A DNA stretch of 64,000 nucleotides. Origin: Aestuariibaculum marinum. Its GTDB lineage: Bacteria > Bacteroidota > Bacteroidia > Flavobacteriales > Flavobacteriaceae. A program made the position numbers and the translations under genes. The DNA is taken from contig NZ_JACVXD010000002.1 in the NCBI RefSeq assembly GCF_014596975.1, positions 248,001 to 312,000 on the forward strand, read 5' to 3'. Shown in pieces: positions 17,044 to 26,532 of this stretch. Each line of letters starts with the position of its first letter. Within the stretch, counting starts at the first letter, position 1. Below the pieces are notes generated by a model. The model was not told the DNA's origin and searched no databases. It saw only the letters and a list, made by a program, of their open reading frames with translations.

Positions 17044-18168
17044 ATGATGGTAGCAACAAAATCTATCAAGTTTATTGCAATTTTAGTTTTAATGATGACT
17101 TCGGTTTTTGCCTTTGCAAACGAAGGAGAGCATGATAATCAGCATCATGAAGGAGGAAATAAAGTTGACACTCCAGAAGAGATTAAAGAATACATTGCAC
17201 ATCACTTAAAAGATTCTCACGATTTTCATTTATATACTAATAACGAAACCGGAACGCATGTAAGTTTCCCGTTACCTGTTATTGTATGGACTAGTGAAGG
17301 GTTAAGAACGTTTATGTCTTCGGAATTTCACCACGACGATGCAGGTCATGTTATCGTAGAAAAAGATGGTGTTAAACTAACAAAGATTCACAGTAAAATT
17401 TACGAATTAGAGGCAGGTGCTGATGAAGTTGTTTTTGACGATCACCACCATGCTGAAAATGCACACAAAGTTTTAGACTTCTCTATCACTAAAAGTGTAT
17501 TTGGTATGTTATTAGCAGGTCTTTTAATGATCTTAGGGTTTGGAGCTTTAGCTAAAGGATACAAAAAAGGAGCAATCCCAACTGGTTTTGGTCGCGCTTT
17601 AGAGCCTTTAGTAATTTATGTGCGTGACGAAATTGCACGTCCTAATATTGGTGAGAAAAAATACAGAAAGTTCATGTCTTTCTTATTAACGGTATTCTTC
17701 TTTATCTGGATCTTAAACTTATTGGGGTTAACGCCACTTGGGTTTAACGTAACAGGTCAAATTGCAGTAACTGTATGTTTAGCAATTTTCACAGTGGTTA
17801 TCTATTTATTTAGCGGAAGTAAAGATTTTTGGGGTCACACGTTATGGATGCCAGGAGTACCTTATATCTTAAGACCTATTTTAGCAGTAATAGAATTAAT
17901 TGGTTTCGTATTAATTAAGCCATTCTCTCTGTTAGTGCGTTTATTTGCTAACATGACTGCAGGACACTTTGTGGTTATGAGCTTAATAGCATTAGTGATT
18001 ACCATGAAAGAAGCCTTTGGTCCGGTAGCATCAACAGGTGTTTCTTTAGCACTAGCATTATTTATCTCGGTTATCGAAATACTGGTAGCCTTTTTACAAG
18101 CGTTTATTTTCACGATGTTATCATCGTTATTTATAGGTATGGCTGTTGAAGAACACGACCATCACTAA
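17044..18168 (+). CDS. atpB: ATP synthase Fo subunit a, with secretory N-terminal extension
   Basis: Subunit a forms the proton half-channels beside the c-ring. With the ATG at 17044 it has 374 aa, longer than the roughly 270 aa of E. coli. The extra part is a signal-peptide-like start (IKFIAILVLMMTSVFAFA) followed by about 120 residues rich in His, Asp and Glu (EHDNQHHEGG, FDDHHHAENAH), which would lie in the periplasm. The channel domain begins near residue 140 and contains LLVRLFANMTAGH with the essential Arg299. Such extensions are usual in Bacteroidota. It is the first gene behind the strong promoter. A second ATG at 17047 is an equally possible start. Confidence 0.95.
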   Translation: MMVATKSIKFIAILVLMMTSVFAFANEGEHDNQHHEGGNKVDTPEEIKEYIAHHLKDSHDFHLYTNNETGTHVSFPLPVIVWTSEGLRTFMSSEFHHDDAGHVIVEKDGVKLTKIHSKIYELEAGADEVVFDDHHHAENAHKVLDFSITKSVFGMLLAGLLMILGFGALAKGYKKGAIPTGFGRALEPLVIYVRDEIARPNIGEKKYRKFMSFLLTVFFFIWILNLLGLTPLGFNVTGQIAVTVCLAIFTVVIYLFSGSKDFWGHTLWMPGVPYILRPILAVIELIGFVLIKPFSLLVRLFANMTAGHFVVMSLIALVITMKEAFGPVASTGVSLALALFISVIEILVAFLQAFIFTMLSSLFIGMAVEEHDHH

Positions 18169-18188
18169 TTAAGAATTTGTTTAATTAA

Positions 18189-18395
<207 letters not shown>

Positions 18396-18416
18396 TTCCT
18401 AAAAGAAACAAAATAG

Positions 18417-18456
18417 AAACAGCATTCTGTAACGGTTGGTTGCAGAAGCTGTTTTT
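18417..18456 (+). terminator. Hairpin with T-tract between atpE and atpF
   Basis: AAACAGCATTCTG (18417-18429) pairs with CAGAAGCTGTTT (18443-18454), one bulged A, then TTTTT. Inside the operon it would act as a partial terminator or as a 3' stabiliser of an atpE-containing mRNA, either of which would raise subunit c relative to downstream subunits. Confidence 0.6.
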
Positions 18457-18503
18457 AAAAGATTAAACAAAACACAAAAACGAAACTTATTATATAGTTA
18501 CAT

Positions 18504-19004
18504 ATGGATCAGTTATTAAATGATTTTTCACCAGGATTGTTTTTTATGCAAGCCATCATCTTATTAATCTTAATTGTATTAATGAGAAAATTTGCTTGGA
18601 AACCTATTTTAGAGTCTTTACAAACTCGTGAAGACGGGATTAAAAATGCATTAGATTCAGCAGAGAAAGCAAGATTAGAAATGCAAAATCTTCAAGCAGA
18701 TAATAAGAAATTATTAAACGAGGCTAGAGCGGAAAGAGAAGCGATGCTTAAAGAAGCACGCGAGATGAAGGATAAAATGATTGAGTCTGCTAAAACAGAA
18801 GCTGAAACACAAGCAAACAGCATTATAGAGCAAGCACATGCTGCTATTGAAAGCGAAAAGAAAGCGGCTATTGCAGAATTGAAAAGTCACGTTGCTGGTT
18901 TATCTATCGAAATCGCAGAGAAAGTATTACGCGAAGAACTGTCTGATAATAGCAAACAACAAAAGTTAGTAGATTCTTTAATTGGAGAAGCTACCTTAAA
19001 CTAA
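18504..19004 (+). CDS. atpF: ATP synthase Fo subunit b
   Basis: 166 aa forming the peripheral stalk. One membrane helix near the N-terminus (about residues 11-28, FFMQAIILLILIVLM), then RKFAWKPILESL, a long charged alpha-helical coiled coil rich in Ala, Glu and Lys, and a C-terminal amphipathic part that meets subunit delta (ELSDNSKQQKLVDSLIGEA). Length and layout match the family. It is 7 bp before atpH. As is usual for a non-photosynthetic bacterium, only one b-type gene is present. Confidence 0.96.
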   Translation: MDQLLNDFSPGLFFMQAIILLILIVLMRKFAWKPILESLQTREDGIKNALDSAEKARLEMQNLQADNKKLLNEARAEREAMLKEAREMKDKMIESAKTEAETQANSIIEQAHAAIESEKKAAIAELKSHVAGLSIEIAEKVLREELSDNSKQQKLVDSLIGEATLN

Positions 19005-19011
19005 TATTACT

Positions 19012-19548
19012 ATGGCAGGAGAGAGAGCAGCGATACGTTACGCAAAAGCAGTTTTAAGTTTAGCATCAGATAAAAATGCAGCCGAGGCTGTAAATGCTGA
19101 TATGACTTTAATTGCGAACACCATTGCAGAAAGCAAAGACTTAAACGGTGTGCTTCAAAATCCTATCGTAAGATCATCTGTTAAAAAATCAGTAATTCAG
19201 GAAGTGTTTAAAAATACTAATGCATTAACTGGAAATTTAGTAGATACTTTAATTAGCAACAAAAGAATAGCTTTAATTGGCGAAGTAGCAAAACAATACA
19301 GTGTGTTATTCGACCAGTTAAAAGGTTCTCAAATTGCTAAAGTAACCACGGCCGTGCCTTTAACAGCAGAATTAAATGCTAAGGTATTAGCTAAAGTTAA
19401 AGAACTTACAGGAAAAGAAGTAGAGGTTCAAAATATTATAGACGAAAACATTTTAGGTGGTTTCGTATTACGTGTTGGCGATATGCAGTACGATGCAAGC
19501 ATCGCGAATAAATTAAACAAGTTAAAAAGAGAATTTACATTAAACTAA
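19012..19548 (+). CDS. atpH: ATP synthase F1 subunit delta
   Basis: 178 aa joining the top of F1 to the b-stalk. The N-terminal helical bundle starts RAAIRYAKAVLSLA, and the C-terminal part has the family signature DENILGGFVLRVGDMQYDASIANKL near residues 143-168. The start ATG is 7 bp after the atpF stop. The layout b-delta-alpha-gamma follows the standard bacterial order. Confidence 0.96.
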   Translation: MAGERAAIRYAKAVLSLASDKNAAEAVNADMTLIANTIAESKDLNGVLQNPIVRSSVKKSVIQEVFKNTNALTGNLVDTLISNKRIALIGEVAKQYSVLFDQLKGSQIAKVTTAVPLTAELNAKVLAKVKELTGKEVEVQNIIDENILGGFVLRVGDMQYDASIANKLNKLKREFTLN

Positions 19549-19577
19549 AGATAGTTTTATCTTAAATAAATTATAAG

Positions 19578-21158
19578 ATGGCAGAAGTTAAACCAGCTGA
19601 AATATCAGCAATCTTAAAACAACAACTTTCAGGTTTTGAAGCAGGAGCTTCATTAGACGAAGTAGGAACAGTATTAACTGTTGGTGACGGTATTGTTCGT
19701 GCTTACGGACTTTCTAATGCACAATACGGTGAGTTAGTAGAGTTTGAAGGCGGATTAGAAGGAATCGTATTAAACCTTGAAGAAGATAACGTAGGTATTG
19801 TATTGTTAGGTCCTTCAGTAGGAGTTAGTGAAGGTTCTACAGTAAAACGTACTAATCGTATTGCATCTATTAATGTAGGTGAAGGTATTGTTGGACGTGT
19901 TGTTGATACTTTAGGTAACCCTATCGATGGTAAAGGTGCTATCTCAGGTGAAACTTATGAAATGCCATTAGAGCGTAAAGCGCCTGGTGTTGTTTTCCGT
20001 GAGCCGGTAACTGAGCCGTTACAAACAGGTATTAAATCTATCGACGCGATGATTCCTGTAGGTAGAGGACAACGTGAGTTGGTAATTGGTGACCGTCAAA
20101 CTGGTAAAACTACCGTTTGTATCGATGCTATCTTAAATCAAAAAGAATTCTACGATGCTGGTAACCCAGTATACTGTATATATGTTGCTGTTGGGCAAAA
20201 GGCTTCAACTGTAGCAAACATTGCTAAAACATTAGAAGAGAAAGGCGCTTTAGCGTATACAACTATCGTTGCTGCTAACGCTTCAGATCCAGCTCCAATG
20301 CAGGTTTATGCTCCTATGGCGGGTGCTGCAATTGGTGAGTACTTTAGAGATACTGGTCGTCCTGCTTTAATCGTATTTGACGATTTATCTAAACAAGCAG
20401 TTGCTTACCGTGAGGTGTCTTTATTATTACGTCGTCCACCAGGACGTGAGGCGTACCCTGGAGACGTTTTCTACTTACACTCTCGTTTATTAGAGCGTTC
20501 TGCAAAAATCATCAACGATGATGAGATTGCAAAAGGAATGAACGATTTACCAGAGTCATTAAAACCAGTAGTAAAAGGTGGAGGTTCGTTAACAGCGTTA
20601 CCAATTATTGAAACTCAAGCGGGTGACGTATCGGCTTATATCCCAACAAACGTAATTTCGATTACAGATGGACAGATTTTCTTAGATGGTGATTTATTCA
20701 ACTCTGGTGTACGTCCGGCAATTAACGTAGGTATCTCTGTATCTCGTGTTGGAGGTAATGCACAGATTAAATCGATGAAGAAAGTATCTGGTACGTTAAA
20801 ATTAGATCAAGCGCAATTCCGTGAGTTAGAAGCATTCGCGAAATTCGGTTCAGATTTAGATGCTGTTACTTTAAACGTAATTGAAAAAGGTAAACGTAAC
20901 GTAGAGATCTTAAAGCAAGCTCAAAACGATCCGTTTACGGTTGAAGATCAGGTAGCTATTATCTATGCTGGTTCTAAAAACTTATTAAAAGACGTTCCTG
21001 TAGACAAAGTAAAAGAATTCGAAAAAGATTACTTAGAATTCTTAAAAGCGAAGCACAGCGATGTATTAGCGACTTTAAAAGCAGGTAAATTAACTGATGA
21101 AGTTACAGATACATTGGCAACTGTAGCAAAAGAATTATCAGGAAAATATAGAGCATAA
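19578..21158 (+). CDS. atpA: ATP synthase F1 subunit alpha
   Basis: 526 aa, non-catalytic nucleotide-binding subunit of the F1 hexamer. Visible are the N-terminal beta-barrel ([21 protein letters not shown]), Walker A GDRQTGKT (near residue 170), the [11 protein letters not shown] strand, the [30 protein letters not shown] segment (given here in part: [15 protein letters not shown]), and the C-terminal helical domain. Complete, with no odd residues noted. The downstream spacer to atpG holds an interspersed repeat. Confidence 0.98.
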   Translation: MAEVKPAEISAILKQQLSGFEAGASLDEVGTVLTVGDGIVRAYGLSNAQYGELVEFEGGLEGIVLNLEEDNVGIVLLGPSVGVSEGSTVKRTNRIASINVGEGIVGRVVDTLGNPIDGKGAISGETYEMPLERKAPGVVFREPVTEPLQTGIKSIDAMIPVGRGQRELVIGDRQTGKTTVCIDAILNQKEFYDAGNPVYCIYVAVGQKASTVANIAKTLEEKGALAYTTIVAANASDPAPMQVYAPMAGAAIGEYFRDTGRPALIVFDDLSKQAVAYREVSLLLRRPPGREAYPGDVFYLHSRLLERSAKIINDDEIAKGMNDLPESLKPVVKGGGSLTALPIIETQAGDVSAYIPTNVISITDGQIFLDGDLFNSGVRPAINVGISVSRVGGNAQIKSMKKVSGTLKLDQAQFRELEAFAKFGSDLDAVTLNVIEKGKRNVEILKQAQNDPFTVEDQVAIIYAGSKNLLKDVPVDKVKEFEKDYLEFLKAKHSDVLATLKAGKLTDEVTDTLATVAKELSGKYRA

Positions 21159-21165
21159 TATCCAT

Positions 21166-21236
21166 TGTCATCCTGAACGTGTTTCAGGATCTCAAATTAT
21201 AGTTAAAGAAGATTCTGAAATAAATTCAGAATGACA
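21166..21236. repeat. Interspersed repeat, copy C, inside the atp operon
   Basis: TGTCATCCTGAA (21166-21177) and TTCAGAATGACA (21225-21236) are outer inverted arms with one mismatch; inside are CCTGAACGTGTTTCAGG and ATTCTGAA-ATAAA-TTCAGAAT (21212-21232). The right 26 bp are identical to copy B at 11519-11544. It fills the atpA-atpG spacer and must be transcribed with the operon. Confidence 0.8.
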
Positions 21237-21247
21237 AAAAAGAGACT

Positions 21248-22108
21248 ATGGCAAACTTAAAAGAAATACGTAATAGAATTACATCAGTATCTTCAACGAT
21301 GCAGATTACCAGTGCCATGAAAATGGTATCTGCTGCAAAGTTAAAGAAGGCACAAGATGCTATTACAGCAATGCGTCCTTATGCAGATAAGTTAACTGAA
21401 CTGTTACAAGGCTTAAGTGCTACTTTAGATGAAAATACAGGGAGCAAATATTCTACACAACGCGAGGTAAACAAAGTGCTTATCGTAGCGATTACTTCAA
21501 ACAGAGGTTTGTGTGGGGCATTTAACTCTAACATCATTAAAGCTGTAAATAAGTTAACTACTGAAACGTATGCTAATCAAGAAGTATCTTATGTAGCTGT
21601 TGGTAAAAAGGCAAACGATGCATTTAAGAAAACCAACAATATTATAGCTAATGAGAGTCATGTTTTTGATGACTTAACCTTTGACAATGTTGCTGAAATC
21701 GCACAAATGTTAATGGATAAATTTGTCGCTGGTGAGTTTGATAAAATTGAAATCGTTTACAACAAGTTTAAAAATGCGGCTACGCAAATTGTTACGAGAG
21801 AGCAGTTTTTACCAATCGTACCAGTATCGACTGATGAAAATGTGAAGTTAGATTATATTTTCGAACCATCGAAAGTAGAAATCGTAGAAGCCTTAATTCC
21901 GAAGTCATTAAAGACACAACTTTATAAAGGTATCAGAGATTCTTATGCTTCTGAACACGGTGCTCGTATGACGGCAATGCACAAGGCAACAGATAACGCA
22001 AAAGAGTTAAGAGATCAGCTTAAATTAACTTACAATAAAGCTCGTCAGGCAGCTATTACTAATGAAATCCTTGAGATTGTTGGTGGAGCTGAAGCTTTAA
22101 ATAACTAA
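21248..22108 (+). CDS. atpG: ATP synthase F1 subunit gamma
   Basis: 286 aa, the rotor shaft of F1. The N-terminal helix has the signature EIRNRITSVSSTMQITSAMKMVSAAKL, the middle Rossmann-like domain has ITSNRGLCGAFNSNI, and the C-terminal helix has SEHGARMTAMHKATDNA and YNKARQAAITNEILEIVGGAEAL. Both coiled-coil helices are complete. It is the last gene of the operon; atpD and atpC (beta, epsilon) do not follow, as is usual in Bacteroidota. A terminator lies 34 bp downstream. Confidence 0.97.
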   Translation: MANLKEIRNRITSVSSTMQITSAMKMVSAAKLKKAQDAITAMRPYADKLTELLQGLSATLDENTGSKYSTQREVNKVLIVAITSNRGLCGAFNSNIIKAVNKLTTETYANQEVSYVAVGKKANDAFKKTNNIIANESHVFDDLTFDNVAEIAQMLMDKFVAGEFDKIEIVYNKFKNAATQIVTREQFLPIVPVSTDENVKLDYIFEPSKVEIVEALIPKSLKTQLYKGIRDSYASEHGARMTAMHKATDNAKELRDQLKLTYNKARQAAITNEILEIVGGAEALNN

Positions 22109-22141
22109 GATTTGATTTAGATTTCTTAAAATCATTATATT

Positions 22142-22172
22142 AAAACCTCTCATAACTATGGGAGGTTTTTTT
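22142..22172 (+). terminator. Terminator of the atp operon
   Basis: AAAACCTCTCAT (22142-22153) and ATGGGAGGTTTT (22158-22169) form a 12-bp stem with one mismatch and a 4-nt loop, followed by T residues. It directly follows atpG. Confidence 0.8.
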
Positions 22173-22261
22173 ATGCCTTAACGTAAAGTGCTAAAACTAT
22201 ATTAAAAGCTTTATTAGGGCGCATTGTTTTCATAATTTTCGACATTATTAAAACTCAATCA

Positions 22262-23353
22262 ATGAAAAAACTATTTGCCATCCTGTTATGTCTGCAAGCA
22301 TTAGGATGTAAAACATCAAAGCAAGAAAGTTATTCTACAGAACGACAAATTTTCGATCATGTTATTTTTTATAATGGCTATGGAAAAACAGTTGATGAGC
22401 CTGTTCCAGAAAATGTTATAAGGTTAAAGAATTCCAGCTATGTAAAAAAGCTAACGCAAGACGATTTAAATGCGATTAGCGATCGTTTAAACCTTCAAGT
22501 TACCCTGCATGCACGTTGTGATAATTACGATCGTTTAGGCCATGTAGGACTTAATTTTGTAAAAAAGGGAAAACCTTATACAGACAAGAATGTTGTTGTT
22601 AGACAAGAAATTGCACGTTTTGTAAGTCCGTTTATGAACAAAAATAAGATGCCTAATAGTGTTGATTATTTGTATGAAATCAATAATATAGGGCGATTAC
22701 TTAACAATAAAGAGTTGCGAAATACCTATGATTTCTGGATACAATTTGATTTGTTTGGTACACCGGATGCCGCTCAAAAAGAAGTGTCTGGATGTGAAGG
22801 GCGAGGTGATATTTATGGCGGAAGTATGAAATTAGTTTCATCAAGTGCTAAATACAGCAACAAGGATGAAAAACTAGTGCATTTGTATTCTCGTGATAAA
22901 CTAGATAACTATAAGCATAGCGATGTGGAAGGAGAAACGATTAAGGTGAATGATTTTACTTTAGAAAAGCCTGTAAATAATGCTAGATTGTATGTTATAA
23001 CTTCAAATCATGGTGCTAATAAAGGCGGAGAGGAGTACATACGTAGAGAACATATGGTGTATTTTGATGGTGAGGAATTGGCAAAATATACTCCGGGAGG
23101 TGAAAGCTGTGAAGAATTTAGAGTTGTAAATACGCAGGGAAATGGCATTTATGGTAAAAGACCTAAAAAGCTGGAAGATTGGGCACGTTGGAATAATTGG
23201 TGTCCAGGAAATAAAATTCCGATTAGAATTTATGAGTTAGGCGATTTAATAGCTGGAAAACATCAATTTAAAATAGATGTGCCTGAAGCCGAATTTAAAG
23301 ATCAAAAAGGATATATTCCTTTAACAGTATATATTCAAGGTGAAGAAAAGTAA
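22262..23353 (+). CDS. PNGase F-like glycosidase lipoprotein
   Basis: 363 aa with signal peptide and lipobox QALGC (Cys16). It resembles peptide-N-glycosidase F, which removes N-glycans by cleaving the amide to Asn. CDNYDR around Asp90 aligns with the CDEWDR of Elizabethkingia PNGase F, whose second Asp is the main catalytic residue. EIARFVSPF, GGEEYIRREH (Glu257/258, in place of the second active-site Glu) and NNWCPGNKIPIRI also match the two jelly-roll halves. The third known acidic residue is not clearly conserved. The alignment is by eye from memory. It is probably anchored in the outer membrane and acts on glycoproteins. Single gene; a bidirectional terminator follows. Confidence 0.78.
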   Translation: MKKLFAILLCLQALGCKTSKQESYSTERQIFDHVIFYNGYGKTVDEPVPENVIRLKNSSYVKKLTQDDLNAISDRLNLQVTLHARCDNYDRLGHVGLNFVKKGKPYTDKNVVVRQEIARFVSPFMNKNKMPNSVDYLYEINNIGRLLNNKELRNTYDFWIQFDLFGTPDAAQKEVSGCEGRGDIYGGSMKLVSSSAKYSNKDEKLVHLYSRDKLDNYKHSDVEGETIKVNDFTLEKPVNNARLYVITSNHGANKGGEEYIRREHMVYFDGEELAKYTPGGESCEEFRVVNTQGNGIYGKRPKKLEDWARWNNWCPGNKIPIRIYELGDLIAGKHQFKIDVPEAEFKDQKGYIPLTVYIQGEEK

Positions 23354-23355
23354 TT

Positions 23356-23388
23356 AAAAAAGGATGTCTTATAAGACATCCTTTTTTT
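23356..23388. terminator. Bidirectional terminator
   Basis: AGGATGTCTTA at 23361-23371 is followed at once by its exact complement TAAGACATCCT (to 23382), with A-tract before and T-tract after. It stops both the PNGase-like gene and the convergent protease gene. Confidence 0.85.
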
Positions 23389-23392
23389 ATTT

Positions 23393-24430
23393 TTAAAAAT
23401 CTGTTGGTGTATAATAATTTTCTAAGGTTACAGGATACCAGTCGTTTTCAAAAAATACGTTCATAATTCTACTGGTAACAGTACTAAATCCGGTATTCTT
23501 GTCATCTATTTTATGTGGGTAAGTCATGTTAGAATTGTGATTGTATCCAATCATATGGCCAATCTCGTGGGCGGTAACAAATCCGGTTTCTTTTGTTATA
23601 TAATCCCTTAAAACATGATTTGCAACACCAAAAGTAGCACCTCCACCTAAACCAGATACATTAACCGATCGGCCGCAATTGAAACGTGGTTTGTTTAATA
23701 AGTTCTGATAGATGGTTTCTTTTTCTTGTAGTGTTAATACCGTAGTGCCATCATTGCCTACAATGTGTTCTTTTAAGAAGGCATCTTTAAACGTATCAGA
23801 CGCAAAGACAACGCCCAGATTTATCATTAAACCTGTATAGCGTCGAACATCAAGAGCAGACATATCTTCGGCCCAGTTGTTATCGGGATTGTTGTCAGGA
23901 TCGAAATCATGGTATTTAACTGTCCATTTTAATTTTTCAAGGTCTTTTAGTTTATCAAAAATCTCACCTTCACCTGTAAAATCGAAAGTAACATCATTCG
24001 GACTTATACCTGTTTCTCTGTATTGAGACAAGTTAACTTCTTTGTTATCGATGTTTAAAAATTTTGAAGTGCCATTTGTAAACGGGTAAGAGATAACATG
24101 AACAGCATGTGCTTTTATCTTGTCGATTTGCAATAATTTAATGGGGGTTTCAATACCTGCAACAGTTGTGGTAATGGTGATGTCTTCAAAATCGAAAGGG
24201 GCAAAATTGGCAATTTCAATGGTGTAATTGTCAATAGGTTTTACGCGAATAAGTTGACTTATTTCATAGATTCTATCGGCGGAAGTCAGATATTCAATGT
24301 TTTCGTCGTCCTGAAACATAAATGTAACATTTTCATCAGTCTCAAAAGAATAGGTTGTAAGTTCGATATCTGTTTTGCTACAGGAAACACAAAACAAACA
24401 ATAGATAAAGGTTCTAATTATTAATTTCAT
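23393..24430 (-). CDS. Metzincin-like zinc metalloprotease lipoprotein
   Basis: 345 aa with a lipoprotein signal (CLFCVSC, Cys17). The C-terminal region has HEIGHMIGYNH at residues 288-298, which fits the metzincin zinc motif HExxHxxGxxH, with Glu289 as general base. SRIM (Met323) could be the Met-turn. The first 200 residues form a beta-rich region with no family I recognise, and the protease domain begins around residue 160-200. It is probably a surface or periplasmic endopeptidase. No pro-peptide cysteine switch is obvious. It converges with the PNGase-like gene and is divergent from another lipoprotein gene. Confidence 0.8.
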   Translation of the reverse strand: MKLIIRTFIYCLFCVSCSKTDIELTTYSFETDENVTFMFQDDENIEYLTSADRIYEISQLIRVKPIDNYTIEIANFAPFDFEDITITTTVAGIETPIKLLQIDKIKAHAVHVISYPFTNGTSKFLNIDNKEVNLSQYRETGISPNDVTFDFTGEGEIFDKLKDLEKLKWTVKYHDFDPDNNPDNNWAEDMSALDVRRYTGLMINLGVVFASDTFKDAFLKEHIVGNDGTTVLTLQEKETIYQNLLNKPRFNCGRSVNVSGLGGGATFGVANHVLRDYITKETGFVTAHEIGHMIGYNHNSNMTYPHKIDDKNTGFSTVTSRIMNVFFENDWYPVTLENYYTPTDF

Positions 24431-24482
24431 AGGTTAAAGATTTGGGAGTGGTGAAGATATAATCAAAACTAATAACATGAAA

Positions 24483-24527
24483 GTATTTTCTTAATAAATA
24501 AATATGGCATCAATTTTGAAAATACTA
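24483..24527. repeat. Inverted repeat in the divergent region before the unknown lipoprotein
   Basis: AGTATTTTC (24483-24491) and GAAAATACT (24519-24527) are perfect 9-bp arms, 27 bp apart, between the protease and lipoprotein starts. It may be an operator; a weak -7 box (CAATTTTG, 24512-24519) overlaps the right arm. Confidence 0.35.
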
Positions 24528-24553
24528 TCTTGAACGTTATTAATCGAAAACCC

Positions 24554-25000
24554 ATGAAGCTATTAAAATATATATCGTATGGTATCGCAGTTTGTACACT
24601 GAGCTTAAGTTTGTTTCAATGTGCAGGCGCTAAACAGACGAATTCTGAAAAGTCTTTAGATGTAGAAGAGGTGTATTATAAAGCGTTAGATTCAATAAAT
24701 CGAGAGCTATACATTGTTGTTAAGCCCAATTCCCAGCCATTGGATCATGTTTATTATCAAGGTAGTAAAATTAGTTTAGCCCAAGATAATTCGATGTTGT
24801 ATATAGGACATTACCAAAAGCTGCCATTAGCAAAACAAGATGTAATTATGAGTGATAAACCTTTTGCTGAATATGGCAATAAGCTACCTGTATTACCAGA
24901 AAAGATACCTTTCAATTTAATAGAAAATGAATGCATGATTGGCTATAAACTGAATGATGAGTACCAGTATTTTAAATATTCTAATGTTATTAGGAAATAG
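24554..25000 (+). CDS. Unknown lipoprotein
   Basis: 148 aa from the ATG at 24554 (an upstream in-frame TTG at 24530 would put eight charged residues before the signal peptide). Hydrophobic signal segment ISYGIAVCTLSLSLFQC with the lipidated Cys near residue 23. The mature part is about 125 residues, mixed alpha/beta, with no motif I recognise. It ends 73 bp before the flippase gene. No function can be assigned. It could be surface-exposed, like the two lipoprotein enzymes upstream. Confidence 0.75.
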   Translation: MKLLKYISYGIAVCTLSLSLFQCAGAKQTNSEKSLDVEEVYYKALDSINRELYIVVKPNSQPLDHVYYQGSKISLAQDNSMLYIGHYQKLPLAKQDVIMSDKPFAEYGNKLPVLPEKIPFNLIENECMIGYKLNDEYQYFKYSNVIRK

Positions 25001-25073
25001 TAAATTAAGCATCAAATAGGTTTCTTTGGTTTGCGTTGGGTAAAAGCGTATTTTTAGCCATAAAATAAATTGA

Positions 25074-26531
25074 TTGAGTACACTAAAAAGTTTTTTTAAA
25101 GACACCATAATTTATGGTATTGCAGCCATCTTACCCAGGGCTGTGAATATATTTTTAGTTCGCTTGCATACAAATGTATTTGGCGCAGAAAGTTATGCTA
25201 TAAATACAGATTATTATGTTTACGCAGCATATTTAAATGCGCTTTTAACGTACGGCTTAGAGACTGCGTTTTTTAGATTCTTTAGTAAAGAAAAGGAAAA
25301 AGGAAAGGTGGTTTCAACCTCATTTTTGTCACTATTAATAACAACTCTTTTGTTTTTAATTGTCGCTTTAACCAATGTGGAAGCGATAACCAATATGTTT
25401 GGTTTTGAGGATATACTGTTTGTTAAAATATTAATTTGGACAGTTTTTTTCGATACAATTGTAGTTATTCCATTTGCCTATTTAAGAGTAACTAATAAAC
25501 CAATTAAATTTACTTCTGTTAAGGTGTTGAATATTTTAATTTTAGCACTTTTTAATGTATTGTTTTTATGGGTAATTCCTAATGGAATTCTGTCTGAAGG
25601 ATTTTTACCAAAAGTCTTAAATTTCTATGAAGGAGGAGAGCCTCAGGTGATTTATATTTTCTTTTCCAATGTAATAGCTAGCTTTTTAACCTTTATTATT
25701 TTAATTCCAGTTTTATTCAAAATGAAATTAGAATTGGACCCTAAAATATTAAAAAAGTTATTAACGTATGGACTTCCTATTATGGTTGGTAGTTTAGCGT
25801 ATGTTACCAATGAAAACGTAGATAAATTGTTTTTAGGTGATCTTGTTGGTAAAAAGGAAATGGGAATTTATGCAGCCTGTTACAAATTGGGAGTGTTTAT
25901 GACGCTTTATATTTTTGCTTTCCGTTTGGGAGCAGAGCCGTTCTTTTTTAATCATTCAAAAGAGGTAAATGCAAAACAGAATTATGCAACGATACTTAAA
26001 TGGTTTACTATTTTAGGAGCCATTTTTATGCTAGTTGTGGTTTGTTTTATTGATTTGTTTTCAAGTTTATTACTTGGTCAAAAGGAATATTTTGAGGCAT
26101 TAAGTATCGTTCCCATTATTTTGCTCGCAAACCTATGTTTAGGTATTTATAATAATCTGGCTATTTGGTACAAACTTACAGATAGAACGCGTTATGGTAT
26201 GTATATTTCAATTTTAGGAGCCATAATTACAATTGTCTTTAATTTAATTATGATTCCAAAAATGGGATTTATGGCTTCGGCTTGGGCTACATTAGCAGCC
26301 TATGGTATCATGATGTTAATTTCGTATGTTATGGGAAGAAAATATTACCCTGTACCATATGATTTAAAACGTATAGGAGGGTATTTAATACTTTCAACAG
26401 GTTTATGCTTTATTTCTTTTCAGCAAGGATTAAGAGGCAATTATTATATCAATACCTTGTTAGTTTTAGTATTTTTGAGCATCATTTATATTTCAGAAAA
26501 AAAACAAATCAAACAGCTTTTAAAAAGATAA
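25074..26531 (+). CDS. Polysaccharide flippase (Wzx/MATE-like)
   Basis: A 485-aa membrane protein with about 12-14 predicted helices and the N-terminal [25 protein letters not shown] (split: [12 protein letters not shown]) signature of the polysaccharide transporter branch of the MOP superfamily. The second half repeats the fold ([27 protein letters not shown] in part). Such proteins flip undecaprenyl-linked oligosaccharides to the periplasm. It is outside the polysaccharide cluster at the left edge, 20 kb away, and 1 bp before dut, an arrangement I have seen in other Flavobacteriia. The start is TTG. MurJ-like lipid II flipping cannot be excluded but the length favours Wzx. Confidence 0.87.
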   Translation: MSTLKSFFKDTIIYGIAAILPRAVNIFLVRLHTNVFGAESYAINTDYYVYAAYLNALLTYGLETAFFRFFSKEKEKGKVVSTSFLSLLITTLLFLIVALTNVEAITNMFGFEDILFVKILIWTVFFDTIVVIPFAYLRVTNKPIKFTSVKVLNILILALFNVLFLWVIPNGILSEGFLPKVLNFYEGGEPQVIYIFFSNVIASFLTFIILIPVLFKMKLELDPKILKKLLTYGLPIMVGSLAYVTNENVDKLFLGDLVGKKEMGIYAACYKLGVFMTLYIFAFRLGAEPFFFNHSKEVNAKQNYATILKWFTILGAIFMLVVVCFIDLFSSLLLGQKEYFEALSIVPIILLANLCLGIYNNLAIWYKLTDRTRYGMYISILGAIITIVFNLIMIPKMGFMASAWATLAAYGIMMLISYVMGRKYYPVPYDLKRIGGYLILSTGLCFISFQQGLRGNYYINTLLVLVFLSIIYISEKKQIKQLLKR

Positions 26532-26532
26532 T

